DNA of 64,000 bases from Plebeiibacterium marinum (GTDB taxonomy: Bacteria; Bacteroidota; Bacteroidia; Bacteroidales; Marinilabiliaceae). The notes under the pieces were generated by a model. That model saw only the letters and a list, made by a program, of their open reading frames with translations, searched no databases and had not been told where the DNA came from. Below are positions 1 through 7,903 of this stretch, one piece after another. The stretch's first letter is position 1, and every line of letters begins with the position of its first letter. The stretch is from the NCBI RefSeq assembly GCF_026013615.1, contig NZ_JAPDPI010000004.1, positions 1-64,000 of the forward strand, in the 5' to 3' direction. A program made the translations under genes and the position numbers.

Positions 1-309
1 TTTGAAGTTCCGGATTCATTGTACACGAAGCTGAAAAAGATAGTGGATGACTATGGTGTTACTCCGGCAGTTGCATTGATTAAAAGGTTTATCAACCTGT
101 ATGGCAATATTACAAAAGCAAAAGCCCAACGCTTACTTACCACAGTTACCAATTCATTGAAAAACGGTAAGGTTGACAAATCTGACAAGGAATTTGAACA
201 GGTTAAAAACGTCCAAAAGCATTTACACGATTATCTGGAGAGTGATAAACTGCTTGTTACCAATGTTCAGTTAAAAGGGCTACAAGGCATTGCCGGATTG
301 GGAAAGTAA
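1..309 (+). CDS. Mobile-element protein of unknown function, C-terminal fragment
   Basis: The reading frame is open from the first base, so only the last 102 codons of a longer gene are visible and the true start lies outside the window. The visible part is basic, mostly helical by composition, and ends in a short Gly/Leu-rich tail (GLQGIAGLGK). I recognise no domain. It lies 14 bp upstream of a RadA-like ATPase and on the same strand as a phage lysis cassette, so it probably belongs to the same integrated element. Function unknown. Confidence 0.6.
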   Translation, partial: FEVPDSLYTKLKKIVDDYGVTPAVALIKRFINLYGNITKAKAQRLLTTVTNSLKNGKVDKSDKEFEQVKNVQKHLHDYLESDKLLVTNVQLKGLQGIAGLGK

Positions 310-323
310 ATGCCACTACTTCC

Positions 324-956
324 ATGCCCAAAAGTAGTGGCTCTCAAAACAGGGCATTCAATCCCGGCACAACAAGAACCGCAGTAATCGCATCCGACCA
401 TGTTGTTTTGGCAAACGACCTTGCCAAGATGAATTTTAAGACCATCTCAATCCGAGGAAAGTTCGGTAAACTATTAGGCAAGCTGTATATCCCATTCTAT
501 ATAATGATTTATGGCTCACGCTTTCATGGGAAAAGTACCGTAGCCTTGATGTTTGCCGATGAATTGGTAAAGCAACACGGATATAAAGTCCTGTATGTAG
601 CCAATGAAGAAGGTGCAAAAGGAACAATGCAGGAGAAAGTGGTAAGACTTGGTATTAACAGTCCGATTGGGATTATCGAGGACTACAACCCGAAGCTGTT
701 TAGGGATTACGATGTAGTTTTTATCGACAGTACTCAAACGACCGATATTTCACACGAGGAATTTAAAGAGCTGAAGAAACAGTTCCCGAACACCTCATTT
801 GTAATCATCAATCAGGCAAACCGAGACGGAAGCTCCAAAGGTGGAACGAAGTGGGAGCATATTGTGGATGCCATCATGCACATCGAAAACAAAAGTGCAA
901 CGATGGAGAAAAACCGCTTTCCGGAGGGCAGCACAGAAACCATTAAAATCTTTTAG
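324..956 (+). CDS. RadA-like RecA-fold ATPase of a phage-like element
   Basis: This 210-residue protein has a Walker A loop at 64-72 (GSRFHGKST), a sensor-like segment VLYVANEEG at 89-97 and a Walker B strand ending in IDSTQT at 134-139. Near the C-terminus a WEHIVDAIMHIE segment is followed by KNRFP (196-200). This order matches the core of RadA/Sms, where DSIQT, LEHMVD and KNRFG occur in sequence. The RadA zinc finger and the Lon-like C-terminal domain are both absent, so it is a bare ATPase core. RadA proteins promote branch migration and D-loop extension in recombination; a role in phage recombination or replication here is inferred. It precedes the lysis genes. The ATG at 324 fits because the fold begins soon after, but an upstream start cannot be excluded. 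Confidence 0.7.
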   Translation: MPKSSGSQNRAFNPGTTRTAVIASDHVVLANDLAKMNFKTISIRGKFGKLLGKLYIPFYIMIYGSRFHGKSTVALMFADELVKQHGYKVLYVANEEGAKGTMQEKVVRLGINSPIGIIEDYNPKLFRDYDVVFIDSTQTTDISHEEFKELKKQFPNTSFVIINQANRDGSSKGGTKWEHIVDAIMHIENKSATMEKNRFPEGSTETIKIF

Positions 957-957
957 C

Positions 958-1290
958 ATGGAAGAAATGACAATTAAATTCTATTGGCTTGTAATCGGTG
1001 CTTTCAGCTCGCTTATCGTTGGTGTGGTTTCCTTCATCATCCGCAATGCCATATCAAAGAATGCCACAAAAGAAACGGTGGATGCCAAAACCGATTTATT
1101 GGAAAAGGATATTCAGCACTTGACAAAGGAACTTGCTTCATGCGAAAACAAGTTTACGGTACTGCATAAACGCATATCCGATTTAAGGGACAGCTCCAAG
1201 GAAATATATGTGAGTAAGGAACTATTTCACCAAACCATTAAGCAGCTTAACGAGAAGCTCGATACCATTTTAAAATTTGTAGAACGATGA
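958..1290 (+). CDS. Small membrane-anchored coiled-coil protein of lysis cassette
   Basis: The protein has 110 residues: an N-terminal transmembrane segment at about 6-27, then a charged heptad-rich region to the C-terminus. The frame is open further upstream, but the ATG at 958 lies 1 bp after the RadA-like gene stop, and an earlier start would overlap that gene by over 100 bp. Its stop overlaps the start of the holin gene (ATGA). A single TM plus coiled coil just before holin and endolysin resembles phage spanin-like or holin accessory proteins, but there is no lipobox and no sequence signature that decides it. Function inferred from position only. Confidence 0.6.
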   Translation: MEEMTIKFYWLVIGAFSSLIVGVVSFIIRNAISKNATKETVDAKTDLLEKDIQHLTKELASCENKFTVLHKRISDLRDSSKEIYVSKELFHQTIKQLNEKLDTILKFVER

Positions 1291-1700
1291 GAAAGTTATT
1301 TGGAAAGGTAATCAATGCCGGAGCTGCGGAAACCTTAAAAGAGGGAACGAAGCTCATTGATGAAATATTCACCACGCAGGAAGAAAAGCTCCAGGGGAAA
1401 ATGGAACTCTTTAAGATGGCAGTTGCCGATAGGAGTTCAGCCAGGGAGATGTATCAGAAAGACAGTTGGCTTCAAAAAGCTTTTGCAATCTTCTTTTTAC
1501 TTGCTTGGTGTGCATTGACTTTCGTGATGCTGAACTACTTCATCTTCGATACCATTCAGCTTGATGATTGGCAAATAGCATTTGTAAGCAGTATCAACGG
1601 TGGAATATCCACCAAACTAAGCACCATTATTGATTTTCTTTTCGGTGGTGCAATGTCAGGAGTAAACGATGTCAAACTTAAAAACAGACGTAAAAAATGA
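1287..1700 (+). CDS. Phage holin, GTA-type (3TM holin family)
   Basis: The protein has 137 residues. An amphipathic, charged N-terminal half (about 1-60, with an ADRSSARE segment) precedes a strong transmembrane helix at about 64-88 and a weaker hydrophobic stretch at about 95-122, ending in a basic tail. This arrangement resembles the holin-of-3TMs family for gene-transfer release (PF11351). Holins permeabilise the inner membrane and release the endolysin. The start overlaps the preceding stop by 4 bp, and the stop overlaps the endolysin start by 4 bp, so all three are translationally coupled. Family assignment is from recalled pattern, not from a search. Confidence 0.65.
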   Translation: MRKLFGKVINAGAAETLKEGTKLIDEIFTTQEEKLQGKMELFKMAVADRSSAREMYQKDSWLQKAFAIFFLLAWCALTFVMLNYFIFDTIQLDDWQIAFVSSINGGISTKLSTIIDFLFGGAMSGVNDVKLKNRRKK

Positions 1701-2257
1701 AAACATTCGATGAGTTGTTTGATGGCGTAATCAAGCATGAAGGCTATTATGCCAACGTAGAAGGCGACCGAGGTGGAGAAACCTACATGGGTGTTGCCCG
1801 GAATTTGCATCCCGATTGGGAAGGTTGGCAATACATTGATGCCTACAAAGAAACCTATGGTGAAATACCTTGGAACTTTAAGATTGATGTTCCTCAATTG
1901 ACACAGCTTGTAAAGGATTTTTATGAGCAGACCTTTTACAAAAGGTTTAAAATTGATGAAATCTCCAATGGCTCACTACAAGAAATCATTTTTGATTGGT
2001 GTGTTAATAGCGGAGTATGGGGAGCCAGAGGCGTTCAACGTGTATTAAACCAATTCTTTGATGCCGACTTAAAAATGGACGGTATTATTGGAAAACTGAC
2101 ACTTACCGCAATTGCCAATTGCCAACCAAAGGAACTTTTTTGGGAAATCAAAAAAGCTCGAATCCGCTATTACCACAAAATTGCCAAGAAGGGCAAAAAT
2201 CATTTATTCCTTGAAGGATGGTTGAAGCGGATTGGGAAAATAATATTTGAGAATTAG
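1697..2257 (+). CDS. Endolysin, GH108-type N-acetylmuramidase
   Basis: This 186-residue protein carries the GH108 (secretion activator/ZliS) start motif: HEGYYANVEGDRGGETYMGV, with Glu15 as the expected catalytic acid and the conserved GGET. The C-terminal half has the peptidoglycan-binding pattern of this family: FDWCVNSG, then a DGIIGKLTLTAI segment. No signal peptide is visible, which agrees with export through the holin encoded by the overlapping upstream gene. It would cleave the MurNAc-GlcNAc glycan strand at the end of the lytic cycle. Length matches the family (about 170-200 residues). Confidence 0.88.
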   Translation: MKTFDELFDGVIKHEGYYANVEGDRGGETYMGVARNLHPDWEGWQYIDAYKETYGEIPWNFKIDVPQLTQLVKDFYEQTFYKRFKIDEISNGSLQEIIFDWCVNSGVWGARGVQRVLNQFFDADLKMDGIIGKLTLTAIANCQPKELFWEIKKARIRYYHKIAKKGKNHLFLEGWLKRIGKIIFEN

Positions 2258-2354
2258 ATTTTACAAACCTCCCGAAAGTTTATGACAATTTTGATATTTG
2301 ACTAATTATTATGAACTTGTGAGTAAAATATAATTCTAACAAAAGCCAAAAATC

Positions 2355-2486
2355 ATGGGAATTAAACCTGGTCCAAAACGAACAGCAAAATCAACAGGGA
2401 AACCTGACAGACGACAACGAGATAATAAAGAAACTCCGGGAAATACGCCATCACTAAAACCACACAAGCATAAGAAAGGGGATTAA
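2355..2486 (+). CDS. Tiny basic ORF, 43 residues
   Basis: An ATG-initiated ORF of 43 residues starts MGIKPGPKRT and is dominated by Lys, Arg, Pro and Thr, ending HKHKKGD. It fills the gap between the endolysin and the convergent integrase, ending 8 bp before the integrase stop. No domain is recognised. A strongly basic, disordered peptide could bind nucleic acid, but this is speculation. It may also be a chance ORF; the compositional bias makes it worth recording. Confidence 0.35.
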   Translation: MGIKPGPKRTAKSTGKPDRRQRDNKETPGNTPSLKPHKHKKGD

Positions 2487-2494
2487 TTAATCTC

Positions 2495-3742
2495 TTACCC
2501 CTTTGAAAATGCTGTTAAGTATTTAGCCACTTCTTTTTTTGTTTCATCTTCAAAACTATCAAGGTAAAGTTCAGTAGTTCTTAGATTGTTATGACCTAAA
2601 CTTTCCCCGATGTATTCAGTTGAAACTCCTGAACGTTTTAATACCGTTGAAAAGCTGTGCCTTGCCGTATATGTAGTTACCGTTTTCTCTATTCCGACCT
2701 CAGTTGCGATTTTTTTCATGTGGTCGTTAGTTCTTTTGATTAGTCTATCCAAGCAACGCCTAATCTGCTTTTCGGTCATATCTTCATTTATGAAACGAAA
2801 TATATAGTTTTCTGGAGAGCGGTCTTTATTTCCCCATTTGTCTATTAATTTTTTTAAATCATCAGTAAGAGCAACGCTTATTGGCTTAGATGATTTGCTA
2901 GTTTTTCTGGTTTTTCTACGAACAAATGTTATGAATTCATCATCAACATTCTTATACTTTAATCTGATAATATCGTTCATATTAGCCCCATTTAAAAGGT
3001 AACTAAACAGCCATAAATCTTTTGCTTCGTCACGATATGAAAACTCCTTACATTCGTAGTTATATATTTTTTCAATTTCATTCATTTTCAAAGCTCTTTT
3101 CACGTTTTGACTTGATGGAAGTTTGTAACCACCTTCACCAAAAGGGTAGTAATCCTTTGATATTGCACCCTCACGTTGAGCAATCTTGAATATTGTCCTT
3201 GTAGAAGCCATATAAGTATTGATTGATGACATTGAAAGATTTTGTGTCACCATCCATTGCTCATATTTCTCTAGTTCATTTACAGTTAGTTCTCTAAAGT
3301 CGATTTGATTACTGCCAAAATACTTTTTTAGGGTTCTCATTGCGGTAGTGAATTGCGCCCAACTACACCACTGGTCATTATCTCCAAATTCCTTAATACG
3401 CCTTTCAAAATAGAATAGAATATTTGTAAGGTCACCTCCAGCAATACCAAATTTTGTTTTAAACTGCCTGAAAGAAAAAGTTTCCATTGAGGCAATAATC
3501 TTATTGGCTTTATCTTCAATTAATGAAAACTCTAACTTGATGTCCTTAAATACACCTCTTGGTTTTGGAGCGAGAACTTTATTGAATTCCTCTGGCGTAA
3601 ATTCATAAACACGCTCTTTATTATCAATGCTGTAATACATTTGTTTACGGTTGTATGTAACCCTGAGTTTAGCAGGATGCTTACCATTCTTCTTAGTTTG
3701 GCTTTTATATAAAACTATCGACGTACTAACTTTTGCTCCCAT
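2495..3742 (-). CDS. Tyrosine recombinase/integrase (Bacteroidota phage type)
   Basis: The 415-residue protein has an N-terminal arm-type DNA-binding domain, a SAM-like core-binding domain (about 90-200) and a C-terminal catalytic domain. Active-site residues are visible: Lys277 in RRKT, Arg361 in TARHSF, His384 in LGH and nucleophile Tyr393 in ELYLDSF. The first catalytic Arg is replaced by Asn (about 254, GANMND), a substitution also known in Bacteroides integrases such as IntDOT. The frame is open to a TTG at 3778, but the ATG at 3742 gives the usual MGAKVST-type N-terminus. It converges on the lysis cassette and marks one end of the integrated element. Three CATACAAA motifs lie at and upstream of its start. 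Confidence 0.92.
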   Translation of the reverse strand: MGAKVSTSIVLYKSQTKKNGKHPAKLRVTYNRKQMYYSIDNKERVYEFTPEEFNKVLAPKPRGVFKDIKLEFSLIEDKANKIIASMETFSFRQFKTKFGIAGGDLTNILFYFERRIKEFGDNDQWCSWAQFTTAMRTLKKYFGSNQIDFRELTVNELEKYEQWMVTQNLSMSSINTYMASTRTIFKIAQREGAISKDYYPFGEGGYKLPSSQNVKRALKMNEIEKIYNYECKEFSYRDEAKDLWLFSYLLNGANMNDIIRLKYKNVDDEFITFVRRKTRKTSKSSKPISVALTDDLKKLIDKWGNKDRSPENYIFRFINEDMTEKQIRRCLDRLIKRTNDHMKKIATEVGIEKTVTTYTARHSFSTVLKRSGVSTEYIGESLGHNNLRTTELYLDSFEDETKKEVAKYLTAFSKG

Positions 3743-3835
3743 ACAAACTGTTTTTCGTTTTTTTACTATATTGTACAACCCTTTATTTACTGGGTGTTTT
3801 GTATGTTTCGCTTCATATACTTTCTAACATACAAA
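3740..3835. promoter_or_regulatory. Three CATACAAA half-sites at the integrase 5' end
   Basis: The octamer CATACAAA occurs at 3740-3747 and 3828-3835, and inverted (TTTGTATG) at 3798-3805. The last two belong to a perfect 10-bp inverted repeat (TTTGTATGTT at 3798-3807, AACATACAAA at 3826-3835) separated by 18 bp. One copy covers the integrase ATG. Such repeats at an integrase promoter are typical of arm-type integrase sites or of an operator for an element regulator. Which one applies cannot be told from sequence. Confidence 0.5.
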
Positions 3836-4272
3836 CACATGTCAAATATATGAATTTTGGGTAATATAACGAAATTGAAAACAAGCTAAAGAGCAGTAAA
3901 TGAACTATTAAGCAATATTAAGAAATAAAAAGTAAGTAGTGTACAATGTATAAAAAAAATAAGTCATGAATGCCTCTTTGATACCTGCCATTCATTATTT
4001 AGGTCAGTATATGGTAGTAGTATTCATGAGATTTCCACTTAAAGCAAAACCTTATTCATTGGATGAGAGATTGAAATACCTATGATAGGGGGGAATAGTT
4101 ACACTTCAGCTGAGGAGGTAATGCCTTTATTTAATATTTAAAGGCTAAGTCCTGAGATACAGGCCAAGTCTAATAATAATAAACCTTGTGAGCTAAAGTT
4201 AAAGACGGAAAGGAAGTTTTAAAGAAGAGCTTTTAGTCAGTTACTAATCAAAGAATTAGCAAAACTCAAAAA
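3836..4272. other. Non-coding region between integrase and tetR
   Basis: No convincing gene is present. A possible integrase -7 box on the minus strand is CAAATATA at 3843-3850. A 7-bp hairpin (GCCTTTA at 4123-4129, TAAAGGC at 4139-4145) has no following T-run. The attachment junction of the integrated element should lie in this stretch, but no tRNA gene and no recognisable core repeat can be seen. The partner end of the element is outside the window, so the duplicated att core cannot be identified. Confidence 0.4.
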
Positions 4273-4830
4273 CTATCTGGCAGCTCCTTGCCAATACAAA
4301 TCAAATGCTTCGTCAAACTCCTTACGAAACTGAGCAAGTGGGTTTGCCTGCGACAAAAAATAATTTGCCATAGAGCGAGTAAAGGCAAAATCAAAAAACT
4401 TAATCAGGTTTGTATTGTAGTTTTTCATTACCCCCATATTAACTTTCTGCATAATATTCTTTTGTGGACCATCAAGGGTATCCCTAACTGAAAGGGCATG
4501 AATTTTTATATAAGGACTTGCTTCAAAACTATTTATATAGTAGAATTTATTGGGGTTTTTAATAAACCAGCTCACAATCTTTCCAAAAACATCTTTTGTA
4601 TATGCATGAGGATCTTCCTCTTCTGACATTTCTGTAACGCATTCTTTTTCAATTTCAAACATCAAAGCTTTATAGATATCTACAATAAGCTGATCTTTAC
4701 TCTTAAAATAATGATAAAGTGTACCTTTTGCTATCCCAACCCTATTAATCAATTCGTTTGTAGAAGCCGTAAAGCCCTTGTTAACAAACAAATTAATAGC
4801 ACCATCTATAATTAATTCTTTCTTTTTCAT
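4273..4830 (-). CDS. TetR/AcrR family transcriptional regulator
   Basis: The protein has 185 residues. The N-terminal helix-turn-helix is clear: a DGAINLFVNKGF helix, then TNELINRVGIAKGTLYHYFKSKDQL (about 21-45), the standard TetR recognition region with the YHYF signature. The remaining all-helical ligand-binding domain is not similar to any subgroup I can name, so the effector is unknown. It stands alone; the nearest gene on the same strand is the sugar permease upstream at 5233, separated by a 400-bp gap and a terminator. It may be autoregulated. Confidence 0.9.
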   Translation of the reverse strand: MKKKELIIDGAINLFVNKGFTASTNELINRVGIAKGTLYHYFKSKDQLIVDIYKALMFEIEKECVTEMSEEEDPHAYTKDVFGKIVSWFIKNPNKFYYINSFEASPYIKIHALSVRDTLDGPQKNIMQKVNMGVMKNYNTNLIKFFDFAFTRSMANYFLSQANPLAQFRKEFDEAFDLYWQGAAR

Positions 4831-5178
4831 TTTTCAGGAAATTGATACACTTAACCAAAAACAACTTGTGCACCCAAATTTTTGAGCGCCTCAAAAGTAA
4901 TAATGTAAACGGTTAAAACGAACTCTATTCATTAGAAATACATGATTTAATCTAAAAATAACACAAAGGCGGTAGTATTATTTTATACGTAGTTCAGTCA
5001 ATAGATCGTTAGATTTTAGATAATAGACATTAGACTGATTTACAATTCGCTTAAAATCAATAAGATAATAATTATGCCATAAATTATTCAATGTATTTAG
5101 AATCAGTACATTATAAAAATTTAACGAACTAATGTCAGTAAAGCATCTAATAACTGACACAATATCTCTGTAAATAAA
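4831..5178. other. AT-rich intergenic region
   Basis: This gap between tetR and the sugar permease holds no supported gene. A 60-codon ORF on the minus strand (4978-5160) has low-complexity AT-driven composition and no recognisable features. The only structured element nearby is the terminator just to the right. Confidence 0.5.
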
Positions 5179-5209
5179 AAAAGCCGTAGCTAATCAAACT
5201 ACGGCTTTT
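5179..5209 (-). terminator. Intrinsic terminator of the sugar permease gene
   Basis: The stem AAAAGCCGTAG (5179-5189) pairs perfectly with CTACGGCTTTT (5199-5209) around a 9-nt loop. On the minus strand it is followed by a T-run (complement of the A-rich stretch before 5181) and lies 24 bp after the permease stop. Confidence 0.85.
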
Positions 5210-5232
5210 ATTTATTCTGTATGAGTTAAATA

Positions 5233-6519
5233 CTATTCAACCGGAATATCAGTATTTACATTTTTACTACCTATTAATGAGTAGTACAATAAATAAGCTA
5301 ATCCCAGAAATGGAACCCAATATGATGTCATAAAGCCTAAGTTATCGGCAACTCCATTTTGGATTAAAGGAAGTATTCCACCACCAACAACCATGGTCAT
5401 AAAAATACCAGAAGCAGAAGCTGTGAATCGTCCCAGTCCTTCAACAGCAAGGTTAAAAATACCACCCCACATTACAGAAGTACACAATCCAATTAGCACC
5501 AAATACATGGCATTAATAGGTACATTTGCCAATCCAAAAGCAATACCTGTAGTTGATCTTTGGAACACAGGAATAGCAACCGTAGATGTAATTGGTGATA
5601 TAATTGCCATAAAAGCCAATACCATACCAACTGCAGAAGCAACTATCAACATCGTTTTACTCGAAACTTTACCTCCAATAGACGCTCCAACAAAACGACC
5701 CACCAACATCAACAACCAATAGGTTGCAACAACTGTTCCGGCAGTACCGCCATCCAATGCACCCGCATTGGCATCTGTCAAGAAAAAGAACATGGTTCCC
5801 GGAACTCCAACTTCAACACCAACATAAACACCAATACCAATAGCCCCTAAAATAAAATGACGGAAAGACCAGGCACTATGGCTCGACTTTTCTTTCGCTT
5901 CACCAGCTACATTCATATGTGGTTCCGGAATATCAACAAAATATAATACAAGACCTACCAAGGCAAAAATACCCAATGCAATAAACATTACAGGATTTAC
6001 ATCCTTAATAGCAGTATTCTTAGTTACTTCCCCAACAAGCACTCCTACCAATAAAGGAACTGAAGTTCCCATAAACGAATTAAAGGTAGCTCCAACCTGA
6101 ATAAGCTGGTTTCCTTTTTTTCCTCCACCACCCAGGGTGTTTAGCATTGGATTTACCACCACATTTAAAATACACATGGAAAAACCTGCAACAAAGGCTC
6201 CAAGCAAATAAACAAAGAAGCTTGAGGCCAATCCTGATGTATATTGAATACCCACACCAACAAAACCTACAACAATACCTATCAATGCAGTTTTCTTATA
6301 TCCAATTTTCTCTAACAGTTTTCCGGCAGGAATACCCATAAAAAGATATGCAAGAAAATTAGCAAAGTTCCCTAACATCCCCAATAAGTTGGATGTTTGG
6401 AATTGAGATTTAACCACAACTCCCATTGGAGCTGCCAGGTTTGTTACGAATGAAATCATTCCAAATAGCAATATCATCATCACTATTGGAAGAACATTTC
6501 CTTTTTTACTTGAATTCAT
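5233..6519 (-). CDS. MFS sugar permease, FHS (FucP/GluP-like) family
   Basis: This 428-residue integral membrane protein has about 12 hydrophobic segments and the layout of fucose/galactose/glucose:H+ symporters of the FHS family. It has NLAAPMGVVVKSQF after TM1, a GKLLEKIGYKKTA loop between TM2 and TM3, and NVVVNPMLNTLGGGGKKGNQL in the TM4-TM5 area, where this family keeps an Asn-Pro motif. Substrate cannot be read directly. Its position behind galK and galM on the same strand indicates galactose or a galactose-containing sugar. A terminator at 6664-6684 separates it from galM, so it may be expressed at a lower level or from its own promoter. Confidence 0.85.
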   Translation of the reverse strand: MNSSKKGNVLPIVMMILLFGMISFVTNLAAPMGVVVKSQFQTSNLLGMLGNFANFLAYLFMGIPAGKLLEKIGYKKTALIGIVVGFVGVGIQYTSGLASSFFVYLLGAFVAGFSMCILNVVVNPMLNTLGGGGKKGNQLIQVGATFNSFMGTSVPLLVGVLVGEVTKNTAIKDVNPVMFIALGIFALVGLVLYFVDIPEPHMNVAGEAKEKSSHSAWSFRHFILGAIGIGVYVGVEVGVPGTMFFFLTDANAGALDGGTAGTVVATYWLLMLVGRFVGASIGGKVSSKTMLIVASAVGMVLAFMAIISPITSTVAIPVFQRSTTGIAFGLANVPINAMYLVLIGLCTSVMWGGIFNLAVEGLGRFTASASGIFMTMVVGGGILPLIQNGVADNLGFMTSYWVPFLGLAYLLYYSLIGSKNVNTDIPVE

Positions 6520-6520
6520 T

Positions 6521-6592
6521 TTGTAGTTTTTAGTTTATAGTTTATAGTTTTATAATATGTTATAATATGAATAAGTTTTATAGTTGTTTTGG
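6521..6592. repeat. Short AT-rich direct repeats upstream of permease
   Basis: The stretch contains several near-copies of TTTATAGTTT and a TATAATATG doublet. It is low-complexity and lies between the galM terminator and the permease start, where a permease promoter would be expected. No defined operator is recognised. Confidence 0.3.
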
Positions 6593-6657
6593 AACGCCAA
6601 AAAAAGCAAAATAATTAAGAAATCAAAGAAGTATTTTTCCTTGTTTCCATTCTAAAC

Positions 6658-6684
6658 AAAAAACCATCCTGAACTACAGGATGG
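6658..6684 (-). terminator. Intrinsic terminator after galM
   Basis: The stem CCATCCTG (6664-6671) pairs with CAGGATGG (6677-6684) around a 5-nt loop. On the minus strand the hairpin is followed by six T (complement of the A-run 6658-6663). It sits 31 bp after the galM stop, between galM and the permease. Confidence 0.85.
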
Positions 6685-6714
6685 CCATATTCCATTATTG
6701 TTTATTATTGTTGA

Positions 6715-7740
6715 TTATAAGATAAACTTATAAACACATGTATGCTTATAGGTTTCTCCTGGTTTTAGAACTGCATTTGGGAAATTGTCCTTATTTGGAG
6801 CATCCGGGAAAATTTGTGTTTCCAGGGCAACACCACCCCATTTTTCAATAGGAGCACCCAATTTACCAGTTTCAGAACTATCAAAATGACTTCCTGTATA
6901 AATCTGAACGCCTGGCTGGTCTGTATAAACTTCCATTTCGCGACCACTATCCAGATCCTTTAACCTGGCAGCCAGTTTCAAAGAACCATCATACCCGTCA
7001 ATTACAAAATTATGGTCGATACCATCTACCAATTTCACCTGCTCGTCATCCGAGTTACAAGCTTCTCCTATGGTTTTTCCATCTACAAAATCCATAGCAG
7101 TACCTTTTACCTCTGCTATTTCCCCTGTTACTGTACCAATCTCACCATCGATAGGTGTATATTTTGATGCATTTAATTGCAATTCATGGTTTTCAACCGT
7201 TCCGGTTCCTGCCCCTTTCATATTAAAATAGGCATGACTGGTAAGGTTGATGATAGTAGTTTTTGTGGTTTCTGCAGTATAATCAATAACAAATTCGTTA
7301 TCATCCGTCAATCCGTAAACTACACTTACCGTAAGTTCGCCCGGGTATTTTTGATCTCCATCAGGACTAACCAATGAAAGTTTATATGCCTGTGCAAATT
7401 TTGGATCTGCATACGGTTCAACTTCCCAAACACGAAGATTAAAACCATCAACACCTCCATGCAGGTGGTTAGGACCATTATTTATTTCAAGCTGAAATTT
7501 TTCTCCATCCAACTCAAACTGTCCATTTACAATGCGGTTTGCATAACGACCACAAAGAGCACCAAAATATGCATCGCCAGCTAATGCTGCATCTACAGTT
7601 TCATACCCCACAACAACATCTGCTATTTCACCTTTTGCATCCGGAACCTTAATGCCTACAATTTGTCCACCCCTACCGATAAAAGAAACCTCTACATTAT
7701 TGGCATTCTTAAGCGTAAAAATATCTGAAGCTTTTGTCAT
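6715..7740 (-). CDS. galM: Aldose 1-epimerase (galactose mutarotase)
   Basis: The 341-residue length is typical of the family. Key motifs are present: NGPNHLHGG at 88-96, LTSHAYFNM with the general-acid His169, and VALETQIFPD with the catalytic base Glu307. GalM interconverts alpha and beta anomers of galactose, giving galactokinase its alpha substrate. No signal peptide, so cytoplasmic. It lies 163 bp downstream of galK on the same strand; a possible -7 box (CAAATATA at 7770-7777 on the plus strand) suggests it may also have its own promoter. Confidence 0.95.
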   Translation of the reverse strand: MTKASDIFTLKNANNVEVSFIGRGGQIVGIKVPDAKGEIADVVVGYETVDAALAGDAYFGALCGRYANRIVNGQFELDGEKFQLEINNGPNHLHGGVDGFNLRVWEVEPYADPKFAQAYKLSLVSPDGDQKYPGELTVSVVYGLTDDNEFVIDYTAETTKTTIINLTSHAYFNMKGAGTGTVENHELQLNASKYTPIDGEIGTVTGEIAEVKGTAMDFVDGKTIGEACNSDDEQVKLVDGIDHNFVIDGYDGSLKLAARLKDLDSGREMEVYTDQPGVQIYTGSHFDSSETGKLGAPIEKWGGVALETQIFPDAPNKDNFPNAVLKPGETYKHTCVYKFIL

Positions 7741-7903
7741 TTTAAAACTTTTTTAAGATTTATCAATTGCAAATATAGCTTCCTAAATGGAAACACAGCC
7801 ATTTACCATATTTCAGTTTGTGGCTTTCTTTTGCCAAATAACTATCATAAAACAAACAGTCAGGTATAATTAGATTAAACCCAACCGTTGTTATGCAGTA
7901 TTT

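Noticed and set aside
324-956. Packaging ATPase of a double-jelly-roll or other tailless virus
   Set aside because: The DSTQT, EHIVD and KNRFP motifs follow the RadA order, which fits better; no capsid gene is visible in the window.
3743-4272. tRNA or tmRNA gene as the integration site
   Set aside because: No cloverleaf, CCA end or T-loop sequence is visible beside the integrase.
4978-5160. 60-codon ORF on the minus strand between tetR and the permease gene
   Set aside because: AT-driven composition, no recognisable motif or promoter, and it is not part of any operon.
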